DNA from: Streptomyces sp. NBC_01197
GTDB taxonomy: Bacteria; Actinomycetota; Actinomycetes; Streptomycetales; Streptomycetaceae
NCBI RefSeq assembly: GCF_036010505.1
Contig: NZ_CP108569.1
Location: forward strand, 5,881,001 to 5,945,000
Length of the DNA stretch: 64,000 nucleotides
Direction: 5' to 3'
Below are positions 18,759-27,608 of the stretch, in pieces. A program made the translations under genes and the position numbers. The notes beneath the pieces are model-generated. The model was not told the DNA's origin. It was given only the letters and a program-made list of their open reading frames with translations, and ran no database searches. The stretch's first letter is position 1. Each line of letters opens with the position of its first letter.

Positions 18759-19594
18759 GCGGGAACAGCGAACACGGCGGGCGCGGCGGAAACACCGAGC
18801 TGCTGAGCTCGGTCCTGGCCGGGGCGAAGGCCGAGGACCGGGCGGCGCTCATCGCGTACCTCCCGGCCGGTTTCCCCACGGTCGACGGCGGGATCGCGGC
18901 GGTGAAGGCCGTCATCGAAGGCGGTGCCGACATCGTCGAGGTGGGTCTCCCGCACAGCGACCCGGTCCTCGACGGCCCGGTCATCCAGACCGCCGACGAC
19001 ATCGCGCTCAAGGGCGGGGTGAAGATCGCCGACGTGCTGCGCACGGTGCGCGAGGGGTACGAGGCCACGGGTGCGCCCATCCTCGTCATGACGTACTGGA
19101 ACCCCATCGACCGGTACGGCGTCGAGCGGTTCACCGCCGAGCTGGCCGAGGCGGGCGGCGCTGGCTGCATCCTGCCCGACCTGCCGGTCCAGGAGTCCGC
19201 GCTGTGGCGCGAACACGCGGAGAAGCACGGTCTCGCGACCGTCTTCGTCGTCGCGCCGAGCAGCAGGGACGAACGGCTGGCGACGATCACCGCGGCCGGG
19301 TCCGGCTTTGTCTACGCGGCCTCGCTGATGGGGGTCACCGGCACCAGGAACTCCGTCGGCGAGCAGGCCCAGGAGCTCGTACGGCGCACCCGCGCCACCA
19401 CCGGGCTGCCGGTGTGCGTCGGGCTCGGGGTCTCCAACGCCGAACAGGCCGCCGAGGTCGCGGGATTCGCCGACGGAGTGATCGTCGGGTCCGCGTTCGT
19501 CAAGCGGATGCTCGACGCGGAGAACGGCGCCGCGGGGCTGGACAGCGTCCGCGAACTGGCGGGCGACCTGGCCAAGGGCGTACGCAGAAGCTGA
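18755..19594 (+). CDS. trpA: Tryptophan synthase alpha chain
   Basis: 279 residues from GTG 18755 overlapping the trpB stop (GTGA). TrpA cleaves indole-3-glycerol phosphate and channels indole to TrpB. Catalytic Glu is in [18 protein letters not shown], the second acid in [10 protein letters not shown], and the phosphate loop at [14 protein letters not shown]. The N-terminus is 15-20 residues longer than in enterobacteria. It is followed by a perfect hairpin that probably ends the trp unit. Confidence 0.95.
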   Translation: MSGNSEHGGRGGNTELLSSVLAGAKAEDRAALIAYLPAGFPTVDGGIAAVKAVIEGGADIVEVGLPHSDPVLDGPVIQTADDIALKGGVKIADVLRTVREGYEATGAPILVMTYWNPIDRYGVERFTAELAEAGGAGCILPDLPVQESALWREHAEKHGLATVFVVAPSSRDERLATITAAGSGFVYAASLMGVTGTRNSVGEQAQELVRRTRATTGLPVCVGLGVSNAEQAAEVAGFADGVIVGSAFVKRMLDAENGAAGLDSVRELAGDLAKGVRRS

Positions 19595-19622
19595 CGCCGT
19601 CGCTCGTACGGGTGGAACTGGG

Positions 19623-19652
19623 ACCGGGGAGGCACGCTCGTGCCTCCCCGGT
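19623..19652 (+). terminator. Strong hairpin terminator after trpA
   Basis: Perfect 14-base arms: ACCGGGGAGGCACG at 19623-19636 and CGTGCCTCCCCGGT at 19639-19652, with CT between them. It ends 15 bases before the next gene and probably terminates the trp operon or limits read-through. Confidence 0.75.
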
Positions 19653-19666
19653 TCGTTGCTGCGGGT

Positions 19667-20491
19667 GTGAGCGAGAAGAACCGAGACGCGAAGAGGGCCG
19701 CCCGAGAGCGGCTCATCGAAGAGCGCGAGAAGCAGAAGACCCGTGACCGGCGCAAGCGGGGAATGATCGTCGGCGGCTCCGTGGTCGGGGTGCTGGCGCT
19801 GGCCGCGGTGATCGGAGTGGTCGCGGCCAACTCCGGCTCGGACAGCGGCAGTGACAGCGCGAGCAGCCCCCTCACCGTGCCGAGCGGGGCGACCGGAAAG
19901 GACGCCCTGGCGGTCCCCGTGGGCGCGAGCGACGCACCGTCCACGCTCACTGTCTGGGAGGACTTCCGCTGCCCGGCCTGCGGCCAGTTCGAGAACGGCT
20001 TCCGCAGCACAGTCCACGAGCTGGAGAATTCCGGGCAGCTCAAGGTCGAGTACCACCTCGCCACGCTCATCGACAGCAACATGGGCGGCACGGGCTCGCT
20101 GCGCGCGGCCAACGCGGCCGCCTGCGCGCAGGACGAGAGAAAGTTCCCCGCGTACCACGACGTGCTCTACGAGAACCAGCCCGAGGAGACCCAGGACCCC
20201 TACGCGCAGAACAGCAAGCTGATCGAGCTGGCGGGGAAGGTCAAGGGGCTGAAGACGGCCGCTTTCACCTCCTGTGTGAACAGCGGGAAGCACGACAGCT
20301 GGGTGAAGCGGTCGAACGCGGCCTTCCAGAAGGGCGGCTTCAGCGGCACCCCGACGGTCGAGCTCAACGGCTCGTCGGTCTTCCCCAAGAAGGGCAACGA
20401 GCAGATCTCGCCCGCCAATCTGAAGAAGTGGGTGACCGAGGCCAACCAGGGCAAGAAGGCGGGCACCGTCTCACCGGCGCCCGGGGCCTGA
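19667..20491 (+). CDS. Membrane-anchored DsbA-like thiol oxidoreductase
   Basis: About 274 residues from GTG 19667; an upstream GTG at 19640 lies inside the trp terminator and was not used. A highly charged cytoplasmic N-terminus (residues 1-32) precedes one membrane helix (about 33-55) and a Ser/Gly linker. An extracytoplasmic thioredoxin-fold domain follows, with the active site FRCPACGQ (Cys102, Cys105). The C-terminal GTPTVELNG supplies the cis-Pro loop. This matches DsbA-family proteins of actinobacteria that act on exported proteins. The adjacent lgt also acts on exported proteins. Confidence 0.88.
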   Translation: MSEKNRDAKRAARERLIEEREKQKTRDRRKRGMIVGGSVVGVLALAAVIGVVAANSGSDSGSDSASSPLTVPSGATGKDALAVPVGASDAPSTLTVWEDFRCPACGQFENGFRSTVHELENSGQLKVEYHLATLIDSNMGGTGSLRAANAAACAQDERKFPAYHDVLYENQPEETQDPYAQNSKLIELAGKVKGLKTAAFTSCVNSGKHDSWVKRSNAAFQKGGFSGTPTVELNGSSVFPKKGNEQISPANLKKWVTEANQGKKAGTVSPAPGA

Positions 20492-20576
20492 GCCCGCCGG
20501 GGCAGGGGCTTGTTACGCATACGTTGCCGGGTGGGTTGTCCGACGGCCCGCCCGGCCATGTAGCGTCTGCGGTGCC

Positions 20577-21596
20577 ATGAACCTTGCCTTCATTCCCAGT
20601 CCGTCGACCGGCGTGGTCCATCTCGGGCCGATCCCGCTGCGCGGCTACGCGTTCTGCATCATCATCGGTGTCTTCGTCGCCGTCTGGTACGGCAACAAGC
20701 GCTGGGTCGCCAGGGGCGGCAGCGCGGGCACCGTCGCCGACATCGCGGTCTGGGCCGTGCCCTTCGGCCTGGTCGGCGGACGGCTCTACCACGTCATCAC
20801 CGACTACGAGCTGTACTTCAGCAGTGGCCGGGACTGGGTCGACGCCTTCAAGATCTGGCAAGGCGGCCTCGGTATCTGGGGTGCGGTCGCGCTCGGCGCG
20901 GTCGGCGCCTGGATCGGCTGCCGCCGCCGTGGTATCCCGCTGCCCGCGTGGGCCGACACACTGGCCCCGGGCCTCGCTTTCGCCCAGGCCATCGGCCGCT
21001 GGGGCAACTGGTTCAACCAGGAGCTGTACGGCAAGCCGACCGATCTGCCCTGGGCGCTGAAGATCAGCGCGGGCCCCGACAGGATCGCGGGGACGTACCA
21101 CCCGACCTTCCTCTACGAGTCGCTCTGGTGCGTCGGCGTCGGCCTGCTCGTCATCTGGGCCGACCGCCGGTTCAAGCTCGGCCACGGGCGGGCGTTCGCC
21201 CTGTATGTCGCTTCGTACTGCGTGGGCCGCGCCTGGATCGAGCACATGCGGGTCGACTACGCGCACCACATCCTGGGGCTGCGGCTCAACGACTGGACCG
21301 CGCTGGTCATGTTCCTGCTCGCCGTGACGTATCTCGTCGTCTCGGCGAAGCTGCGGCCGGGCCGTGAGGAGATCGTCGAGCCCGCCGCCACGGGCGCGGC
21401 CCTGGAAGCCCAGGCTGAGGGAGCCCAGGCCGAGGTCGACGCCAAGCCCGCCAAGGGCACGGATGCCAAGGCTGAGACCGCCGAGACTGAGGCCACCAAC
21501 GCTGAGGACACGAAGGACGAGGACGCCAAGGACGAGGCAGCCGGGAGCGGGGAGCCGGCCGGGGTCAAGGCGGAGGCGCAGGCCGAGAAGGGCTGA
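20577..21596 (+). CDS. lgt: Prolipoprotein diacylglyceryl transferase
   Basis: 339 residues. Lgt transfers diacylglycerol to the lipobox cysteine of prelipoproteins in the membrane. Key segments are present: IPLRGYAFCIIIG, PFGLVGGRLYHVITD, GLGIWGA, FAQAIGRWGNWFNQELYG with the signature GRxGNFxNxE-like motif, and HPTFLYESLWC. About 265 residues cover the family core; the remaining 70-75 are a low-complexity tail of Ala, Glu, Lys and Asp, which is not needed in shorter homologues. A lipoprotein substrate candidate is the binding protein at 28778-30097. Confidence 0.95.
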   Translation: MNLAFIPSPSTGVVHLGPIPLRGYAFCIIIGVFVAVWYGNKRWVARGGSAGTVADIAVWAVPFGLVGGRLYHVITDYELYFSSGRDWVDAFKIWQGGLGIWGAVALGAVGAWIGCRRRGIPLPAWADTLAPGLAFAQAIGRWGNWFNQELYGKPTDLPWALKISAGPDRIAGTYHPTFLYESLWCVGVGLLVIWADRRFKLGHGRAFALYVASYCVGRAWIEHMRVDYAHHILGLRLNDWTALVMFLLAVTYLVVSAKLRPGREEIVEPAATGAALEAQAEGAQAEVDAKPAKGTDAKAETAETEATNAEDTKDEDAKDEAAGSGEPAGVKAEAQAEKG

Positions 21597-21655
21597 CCGG
21601 CCCGCTCCCTGCCCCGCGTCTCAGACCCGTCCGCGTCCGGGAGACGCCCCGCGTC

Positions 21656-22531
21656 TCAGATGCCCCGGCGCTCCGCGAGGTCCAGCGTGCGCCGGGCCCC
21701 CGCCACCACCGCCGCATCCACGAAGCGGCCGTCGGGGAGCGCCAGCGCCCCCTCGTCGGTGGACGCGGCCAGCACGATGTCCCGCGCCGCCCGGACCTCC
21801 GCCGCTGTGGGCAGATACGCCTGCTCGATCACCGGCAGCTGCCTCGGATGGATCGCCGCGCGCCCCAGGAATCCCAGCGCCCGGCCCCGTGCGCAGGACG
21901 CCGCGAGCCCGTCCAGATCGCGTACGTCCGCGTACACCGACTGAGCCGGCGGGGCCAGTCCCGCCGCCCGCGCCGCGACCACCGCGCGGCTCCGCGGCCA
22001 GGCGAGGCCCGCCTCGTCGTACACGCCGAGATCCGCCCGTAGGTCCGCCTCGCCGAGAGCCAGTCCGCACACCGCCGGGGAGGCCGTGGCGATCTCGTAG
22101 GCACGTTCCACACCGAGCGCCGACTCCAGTATCGGATAGAGCGGTACGCCTTCCCGGCCCGCGGCGGCCGCCCAGTCGGCCACTCTGCGCACCTCCGCCG
22201 GCCCGTTGGCCTTCGGCAGCCGCAGCCCCGCCAGCCCCGGCAGTCCGGCGACGGCTTGTACGTCCGCCTCAGCGAGCGGACCGTCCAGGGCGTTGATGCG
22301 GACATGGACCGGCGAGGGCCCGGGGACCAGGTCGGCGAGGAGTTCGGCGGTGGCCTCGCGTGCGTACGCCTTGCGGTCGGGCGCGACCGCGTCCTCCAGA
22401 TCGACCAGCACCACATCGGCGCCGGCCGCCAGCGCCCTCGCCACCACAGCGGGCCGGTCGCCCGGTACGTACAACCAGGTCAGTACGGTCTGCGCCGGCC
22501 TGCGCGCGGGCAGTTCCTCCGACACGCTCAC
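21656..22531 (-). CDS. HpcH/HpaI-CitE type CoA-ester lyase
   Basis: 291 residues from GTG 22531, overlapping the stop of the CoA-transferase gene (GTGA). The CitE-like barrel begins TWLYVPGDRP. Later motifs include VVLVDLEDAVAPDRK with the metal-linked acids, VRINALDGP with the CoA-binding Arg, LRLPKANG, YPILESALGV with the metal-ligand Glu, and GLALGEADLRADLG. Such enzymes cleave citramalyl-, malyl- or hydroxymethylglutaryl-type CoA esters. Together with the upstream CaiB protein it could activate and cleave a hydroxy-acid, but the substrate is not determined. Last gene of the minus-strand operon. Confidence 0.85.
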   Translation of the reverse strand: MSVSEELPARRPAQTVLTWLYVPGDRPAVVARALAAGADVVLVDLEDAVAPDRKAYAREATAELLADLVPGPSPVHVRINALDGPLAEADVQAVAGLPGLAGLRLPKANGPAEVRRVADWAAAAGREGVPLYPILESALGVERAYEIATASPAVCGLALGEADLRADLGVYDEAGLAWPRSRAVVAARAAGLAPPAQSVYADVRDLDGLAASCARGRALGFLGRAAIHPRQLPVIEQAYLPTAAEVRAARDIVLAASTDEGALALPDGRFVDAAVVAGARRTLDLAERRGI

Positions 22532-23772
22532 CTGACCGCACCCGACTCCCGCAGGGCCGCGATGTCGGCGGGTTCCAGGCCGATCCCGGTGAGTACGGCG
22601 TCGGTGTCGGCGCCGTGCGGCCGCCCCGCCCATTTGATGGCGCCCGGTGTCCCGGAGAGCCGGAAGAGGACGTTCTGCATCCTGATGGTGCCCAGCTCCT
22701 CGTCGGGAACCTCCGCGATCGTGCCCAGCGCCTTGTACTGCGGGTCCGCCATGACATCGCCGATCTCGTAGACCGGCGCGATGGCCGCCTGCGCCTCCTC
22801 GAACGCTTTCACCACATCGGCCCGGTCGTGCCGGGCTATCCAGTCGCCGACCGCCGCGTCCAGCTCGTCCGCGTGGCGGGCGCGCTGCGCCCCGGACCCG
22901 AACCACGGCTCGTCGATGAACTCGGGCCGTCCCACCAGCCGCATCACCCGCTCCGCGATCGACTGGGCCGACGTGGAGACCGCCACCCAACTGCCGTCGC
23001 GGGTGCGGTAGGTGTTGCGCGGCGCGTTGTTGTTCGACCGGTTTCCGGTGCGCGGCTGTACGTAGCCGAGCTGGTCGTACCAGAGGGGCTGCGGGCCCAG
23101 TACCGCCAGCATCGGTTCGATGATCGCCATGTCCACGATCTGGCCGCGTCCGGTGCGGTCGCGCCCGGCGAGCGCCGCCATCACGGCGTACGCGGTGGAG
23201 AGCGCGGCGATCGAGTCGGCGAGGCCGAAGGGCGGGAGTGTCGGCGGTCCCTCCGGTTCGCCGGTCATGGCGGCGAAACCGCTCATGGCCTCGGCGAGCG
23301 TGCCGAACCCGGGGCGCCGGGCGTACGGCCCGAACTGTCCGAACCCGGTCACCCGCGCCAGCACGAGCCGGGGGTTGGCCGCGGACAGTTCCGGCCAGCC
23401 CAGGCCCCACTTCTCCAGGGTGCCGGGCCGGAAGTTCTCGATGACCACATCCGCTTCGGCGACCAGCCGCAGCAGCACATCGCGGCCGCCCGGCGACGAG
23501 AGGTCGAGCGTGATGTTGCGCTTGTTCCGGCCCAGCAGCTTCCACCACAGGCCCACTCCGTCCTTGCTGGGACCGTGCCCGCGTGAGGGGTCGGGCCTGC
23601 GGGGGTGCTCCACCTTGATCACCTCGGCCCCGAAGTCGCCGAGCAGGGTCGCGGCCAGCGGCCCGGCGAAGAGCGTCGCGAGGTCGAGGACGCGCAGCCC
23701 TTCGAGAGAGGACGGCTGACTGCCTGCGGTGTCCGTCGTGTCCGTCGGGTGTGTGATGTCGTCGTCGTGCAT
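22528..23772 (-). CDS. CaiB/BaiF family (class III) CoA-transferase
   Basis: 414 residues from ATG 23772, preceded by GGAGGAG; an in-frame upstream ATG was rejected for lack of such a site. The family start LEGLRVLDLATLFAGPLAATLLGDFGAEVIKVE is clear, with the catalytic Asp expected in the segment VDMAIIEPMLAVLG (around residues 200-205). Class III CoA-transferases move CoA between carboxylic acids through a mixed anhydride. It is coupled to the downstream lyase by a 4-base overlap and follows the four ADP-ribosylglycohydrolase-like genes with a 61-base gap. Confidence 0.87.
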   Translation of the reverse strand: MHDDDITHPTDTTDTAGSQPSSLEGLRVLDLATLFAGPLAATLLGDFGAEVIKVEHPRRPDPSRGHGPSKDGVGLWWKLLGRNKRNITLDLSSPGGRDVLLRLVAEADVVIENFRPGTLEKWGLGWPELSAANPRLVLARVTGFGQFGPYARRPGFGTLAEAMSGFAAMTGEPEGPPTLPPFGLADSIAALSTAYAVMAALAGRDRTGRGQIVDMAIIEPMLAVLGPQPLWYDQLGYVQPRTGNRSNNNAPRNTYRTRDGSWVAVSTSAQSIAERVMRLVGRPEFIDEPWFGSGAQRARHADELDAAVGDWIARHDRADVVKAFEEAQAAIAPVYEIGDVMADPQYKALGTIAEVPDEELGTIRMQNVLFRLSGTPGAIKWAGRPHGADTDAVLTGIGLEPADIAALRESGAVR

Positions 23773-23833
23773 GAGTCGCTGCTCCTCCGCTGCCCTGCTC
23801 ATCCCCGCTGCCCAGCTCGTACCGCTGCCCCGC

Positions 23834-25264
23834 TCATACCGCCCTGCCCCTCCGCCGCACATGGCGCAGCGTGCGCTCGGCGAGCGTGTCGAATCCGATA
23901 CCGTCCAGGCCGCCGACCGTGGTGGCCAGCCGGTTCCGCAGTGGCGCGGTCCAGCGGGCCGGCACGGCGCGGGGGCTGCCCGCGAGCAGTCCGGCGACGC
24001 TGCCCGCCGTCGCCCCGTTGGAATCGGTGTCCCAGCCGCCGGACACCGCGCGGCAGACGGAGCCGGTGAAGTCGCCGTCCGCGTGGGTGAGCGCGGCCGC
24101 GAGCAGCGCCGCGTTCGGCAGCACGTGCACCCAGTGGTGGTCCCCGTACGCCGTGTGCAGCTCGTCCACGACCGACTCGAACGCGGCGGCGGTTCCCAGC
24201 GGTTCGGCGGCGGCCCGGTCGATACCGAAGCGCACGGCGGCCGCGTACCGGGAACCCGGCGGCACCACCGAGAGGCCGGCCCGCAGACACGCGTGGACGT
24301 CCTCGCCGCCGCCCGCGGCCGCCGCGATCACGGCGGCGGCGAACATCTCGCCGTACACCCCGTTCGCCGTATGGGTGAGCACCGCGTCCCGCCAGGCCGC
24401 GCCGGCGGCCGCACCCGGATCACCCGGGTGGGTCCAGCCGAAGACATCGGCCCTGATCTGCGCCCCGATCCACTCGCGGAACGGATTGCGGTACGTGGCG
24501 GTGTCCGGAGGTTCGGCCCCGGCGAGCAGATTGCGGTACGCGACCCGCTCGGCGGTGAAGGTCCGGCCGGCCGGCAGTTCGTCCAGCCACAGCTGTGCCA
24601 CGTCAGCGGTGCTGAAGTCCGGCCCGTACCGGTCGAGCAACAGCAGTCCGAGCAGTGGGTAGTTGAGGTCGTCGTCCTCGGGGGCGCCGTCGATGTTCTC
24701 GGCGAGCGAGGTCGGGCGCGAGCGGCGGTTCCACGGATGGGCGGCGGCCACCTCCGGGTCGAGACCCACCTCGGTGAACCAGCTGTCCAGCGGCCAGTTG
24801 CCGGTGGAGCGGGCGATGGCCCGGATGCCGTCCAGTGTCAGCTTCTCGACCGGCTTGCCGAGCACACAGCCCGCGGCGCGGCCCAGCCAGGACGCCTCAA
24901 GCCGTGAGCGCAGGGCGTCCCGGTCCACCGGACCGCCGCTCGGCTCCGGCCACTCGGGGCACAGTGCCCTGATCGAGGCGAGCTCCGTCGGCTCGCCCGC
25001 CGCCAACGGAGAGGCGGTCGCGCCCAGTTCGTCCAGGAGTTCGCAGGCGAGCGCCCGCAGTTGCGACGTGGCGGGTGCGGCGGAGGCACCCGCGCGGGAC
25101 GGCGCCAGATGGCCGCCCGCCGCCGTCCACCGCTGCTCTGCCACCGCGGGATCGCGCCCGTCCTGCGCCGCCTGGCGCAGCTCGTGGCCCACCAGATCCT
25201 CGGGCTGCACCCAGGTCAGCCGCAGCGGACGGCCGGTCAGCGCCGGGGAACCGGGGCCCGTCAC
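23834..25264 (-). CDS. ADP-ribosylglycohydrolase (DraG/ARH) family protein, copy 4
   Basis: 476 residues, the longest of four consecutive paralogues. About 115 N-terminal residues of unclear function precede the DraG-type helical domain. The first metal-site motif, normally GxxxGDxxG, here reads WLGRAAGCVLGKPVE, so the usual Asp is missing. The second is EDDDLNYP and the third GGWDTDSNG with Asp412 and Asp414, both well kept. DraG proteins use two Mg ions to hydrolyse N- or O-ribosyl bonds. Start GTG 25264 overlaps the previous stop. The changed first motif suggests a different substrate geometry. Confidence 0.85.
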   Translation of the reverse strand: MTGPGSPALTGRPLRLTWVQPEDLVGHELRQAAQDGRDPAVAEQRWTAAGGHLAPSRAGASAAPATSQLRALACELLDELGATASPLAAGEPTELASIRALCPEWPEPSGGPVDRDALRSRLEASWLGRAAGCVLGKPVEKLTLDGIRAIARSTGNWPLDSWFTEVGLDPEVAAAHPWNRRSRPTSLAENIDGAPEDDDLNYPLLGLLLLDRYGPDFSTADVAQLWLDELPAGRTFTAERVAYRNLLAGAEPPDTATYRNPFREWIGAQIRADVFGWTHPGDPGAAAGAAWRDAVLTHTANGVYGEMFAAAVIAAAAGGGEDVHACLRAGLSVVPPGSRYAAAVRFGIDRAAAEPLGTAAAFESVVDELHTAYGDHHWVHVLPNAALLAAALTHADGDFTGSVCRAVSGGWDTDSNGATAGSVAGLLAGSPRAVPARWTAPLRNRLATTVGGLDGIGFDTLAERTLRHVRRRGRAV

Positions 25265-26418
25265 CGGGCACCCGCGATGGCGCCGAACAGCGCCTCGTGC
25301 TCCCGGTGCCGCTCCAGATCGCGGGCGAACACCTCGCGGGTGACGGCCGCGAGCGCGGCGGCCGGAGTGTGCAGATCGAGACGGCTCGCCGTGGCGACCT
25401 CGCCGGCCCAGTCGGCGGGTACCGCGCTCTCGCCGTACAGCGCGCCGACGATCGCGCCGCTCATGGTCGCGATGGAGTCGCAGTCCCGCCCGTAGTTGAC
25501 GGAGCCGAGTACGGTCTCACGGAACTCGCCGCGGCCCGCGAGCAGCATCCCGAGCGCCACCGGCAGCTCCTCGATGGAGTGCAGCCGCGACGGTCGGCGG
25601 GCGCCCAGCGACGGCTTGCGGTACTCGGGGCCCACCGTGTCGAAGGGGGCCACCGCCTCGCGCAGCGGCTTCAGCGCCGACTCGAACCCGTCGTGCGCCG
25701 CCGCCACTTCGCAGACCGCCTCGATCGCCGCGCGGGTGCCGTCCTTCGCCAGCCCGAGCACATCACCGACCACCGAGTCGGGGGTCGCGCCCGGCTTGCA
25801 GGCCGCGGCCACCGCCGCGGCGAAGACCGCTGCCGCCTCCCGGCCGTAACTGGACTGGTGGGCGCCCGCTATGTCGAGTGCCTCGGCGTACGCGTTCGCC
25901 GGGCTGCCCGCGTTGACCAGGCCGACGGGCGCCATGTACATCGCGGCGCCGCAGTTGACGATGTTGCCGACGCCGGCCTCGCGCGGATCGACGTGCCCGT
26001 AGTGCAGCCGCGCCACGATCCACTTCTCGGCGAGGAAGATCCGCTGCAACGGCAGTGCCTCCGCCTCCAGTTCGGGGATCCAGCGCGGTGTGCCCATCAG
26101 GTCGGGCACCAGGTGGTCGGCGACCGCGTACGCGTCGAGGTGGTCGCGCACGGTCTCGTAGACGCGGATCAGCGCATGGGTCATCAGGGTGTCGTCGGTG
26201 ACGTGCCCGTCGCCCTTGTGGTACGGGGCGATCGGCCGGGCCGTACGCCACTCCTCCTTGTAGAAGGGCTCCACGACGCCCTGCACGCGGCCGCCGTGCC
26301 GCTCGCTGATGGCCTCCGGGGTCCAGCCCTCCACCGGGCCGCCGAGCGCGTCCCCGACGGCCGCCCCGATCAGGGCTCCGGTGGTGCGGTCCTCCAGGGA
26401 GGGGGTGGGCACGGTCAT
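25261..26418 (-). CDS. ADP-ribosylglycohydrolase (DraG/ARH) family protein, copy 3
   Basis: 385 residues. All three metal-binding motifs of the family look intact: GALIGAAVGDALGGPVEGW (Asp23), GHVTDDTLMTHAL, and NYGRDCDSIATMSGAIVGAL (Asp312, Asp314). This copy therefore looks catalytically competent. ATGA overlap with the upstream copy and a 4-base overlap with the downstream one show strict translational coupling. No signal peptide, so it acts in the cytoplasm. The true substrate could be an imported N-glycoside rather than ADP-ribosylated protein; see the operon-level finding. Confidence 0.9.
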   Translation of the reverse strand: MTVPTPSLEDRTTGALIGAAVGDALGGPVEGWTPEAISERHGGRVQGVVEPFYKEEWRTARPIAPYHKGDGHVTDDTLMTHALIRVYETVRDHLDAYAVADHLVPDLMGTPRWIPELEAEALPLQRIFLAEKWIVARLHYGHVDPREAGVGNIVNCGAAMYMAPVGLVNAGSPANAYAEALDIAGAHQSSYGREAAAVFAAAVAAACKPGATPDSVVGDVLGLAKDGTRAAIEAVCEVAAAHDGFESALKPLREAVAPFDTVGPEYRKPSLGARRPSRLHSIEELPVALGMLLAGRGEFRETVLGSVNYGRDCDSIATMSGAIVGALYGESAVPADWAGEVATASRLDLHTPAAALAAVTREVFARDLERHREHEALFGAIAGAR

Positions 26419-27608
26419 GAGCGGGTTCCTTCCGGGAGGACATGCAGATGGGAGGCGAGCCGTGCGGCGACCTCGACGAGGTCGGTGCCGGCCAGCTGGG
26501 GCAGGGCGCAGCCGACGAGGGTGCGGCAGCTGTCCCGCCAGGTGTCGGGCAGGGACCCGGCGCCGCCGATGGCACCGGTGAGTGCGCCTGCCAGGGCGGG
26601 CGCCGAGTCGGCGACCCGGGACAGACAGGCGGCGGTGGGCACCGCCTCGGTGAGCGCGCCACCGGCCGCGAGTGTCATCGCCAGGGCGACGGGCACCGTC
26701 TCGGCGGCGGCGATCCCGTAGCTGTACACGTGGTCGACGATCTCGTGCTCCAGTACGGGGACCAGCGCGAACGCACTGCCGGGGCGGCCCGTTCCGGCGG
26801 CCGTCGCGGTCCGGGCGAGCGCTACCGCGTGCAGTGCGTTGCGGCGGATCTCGCTGCCGTCGGGGAGCTGCGCGAGCGCCTCGTCCACACAGACCGGGGC
26901 TGTCGCCCCGCCCAGTGCGGCGGCGACCGCGGCTGCCATCGCGCGGGCGCCGTGCACCCCGTCGCCGTCCTGGGTGTAGCGGGCGTCGAACTCCGCGAGG
27001 TCGGCGGCGGCTGCCGGGTCACCGGGGTGCACCACGGCGAGTACCGCGGCGCGCACACAGGCGGCGTCGTCGAAGTGGTGTGGATTGTCGTGGCCGGTGG
27101 CGGGGGGCCGCAGCCCCGCCGCCAGATTCCCGAGACCGGCCCGTACGGAGATCCGGGCGCGCAGCGGGATCAGCGCCGACTCGATCTCGTCGGCCCGGGC
27201 CGACGCGGCGGCCACCTCGTCGGCGAGCGCGTTCCAGGCCAGCGCCAGCGCGGAGCGCACCCGCTGCTGCGGGGCGAGATCGCTGGGCCCGGCGGTGGCG
27301 GCCGACAGGATGGCCCGCGCGGTGAACGTGGCCCACTCGGCGTCGTCGGACGGCCCCAGCTGGAGCGGGGCCGGCGGCTGGTTCAGGGCGATGGGCACCG
27401 GCAGTGTGGTGGTCGCGTTCTGCTCGGCGAAGGTGTCCAGTTCGCGGGTGAGCCTGCGGGTCCAGTTGGGCAGCAGCGCCGCGCGGTGCCGCCCGGCCGG
27501 CCAGCCGGCGGCGTCACCCGCGGCGATCCCCAGGAGCAGGCCCTCCACCCGGCGGTGCGGATCGCGGCCGGACAGCTCGGCGGCGGGACGGGTCAGCTGT
27601 GTCGTCAC
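26415..27608 (-). CDS. ADP-ribosylglycohydrolase family protein, copy 2, degenerate metal site
   Basis: 397 residues from GTG 27608 overlapping the preceding stop. The N-terminal motif is kept (LLLGIAAGDAAGWPAG, Asp32), and the second motif reads SDDAEWATF instead of TDDTxxx. The third motif, GRDADTxAAxxG in its neighbour, here reads SRVADSAPALAG: the first Asp is replaced by Val332 and only Asp334 remains. That should weaken or abolish two-metal catalysis. It could be an inactive partner subunit, a regulator, or an enzyme with altered chemistry. Its reading frame is intact and coupled on both sides, so it is under selection. Confidence 0.8.
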   Translation of the reverse strand: MTTQLTRPAAELSGRDPHRRVEGLLLGIAAGDAAGWPAGRHRAALLPNWTRRLTRELDTFAEQNATTTLPVPIALNQPPAPLQLGPSDDAEWATFTARAILSAATAGPSDLAPQQRVRSALALAWNALADEVAAASARADEIESALIPLRARISVRAGLGNLAAGLRPPATGHDNPHHFDDAACVRAAVLAVVHPGDPAAAADLAEFDARYTQDGDGVHGARAMAAAVAAALGGATAPVCVDEALAQLPDGSEIRRNALHAVALARTATAAGTGRPGSAFALVPVLEHEIVDHVYSYGIAAAETVPVALAMTLAAGGALTEAVPTAACLSRVADSAPALAGALTGAIGGAGSLPDTWRDSCRTLVGCALPQLAGTDLVEVAARLASHLHVLPEGTRS

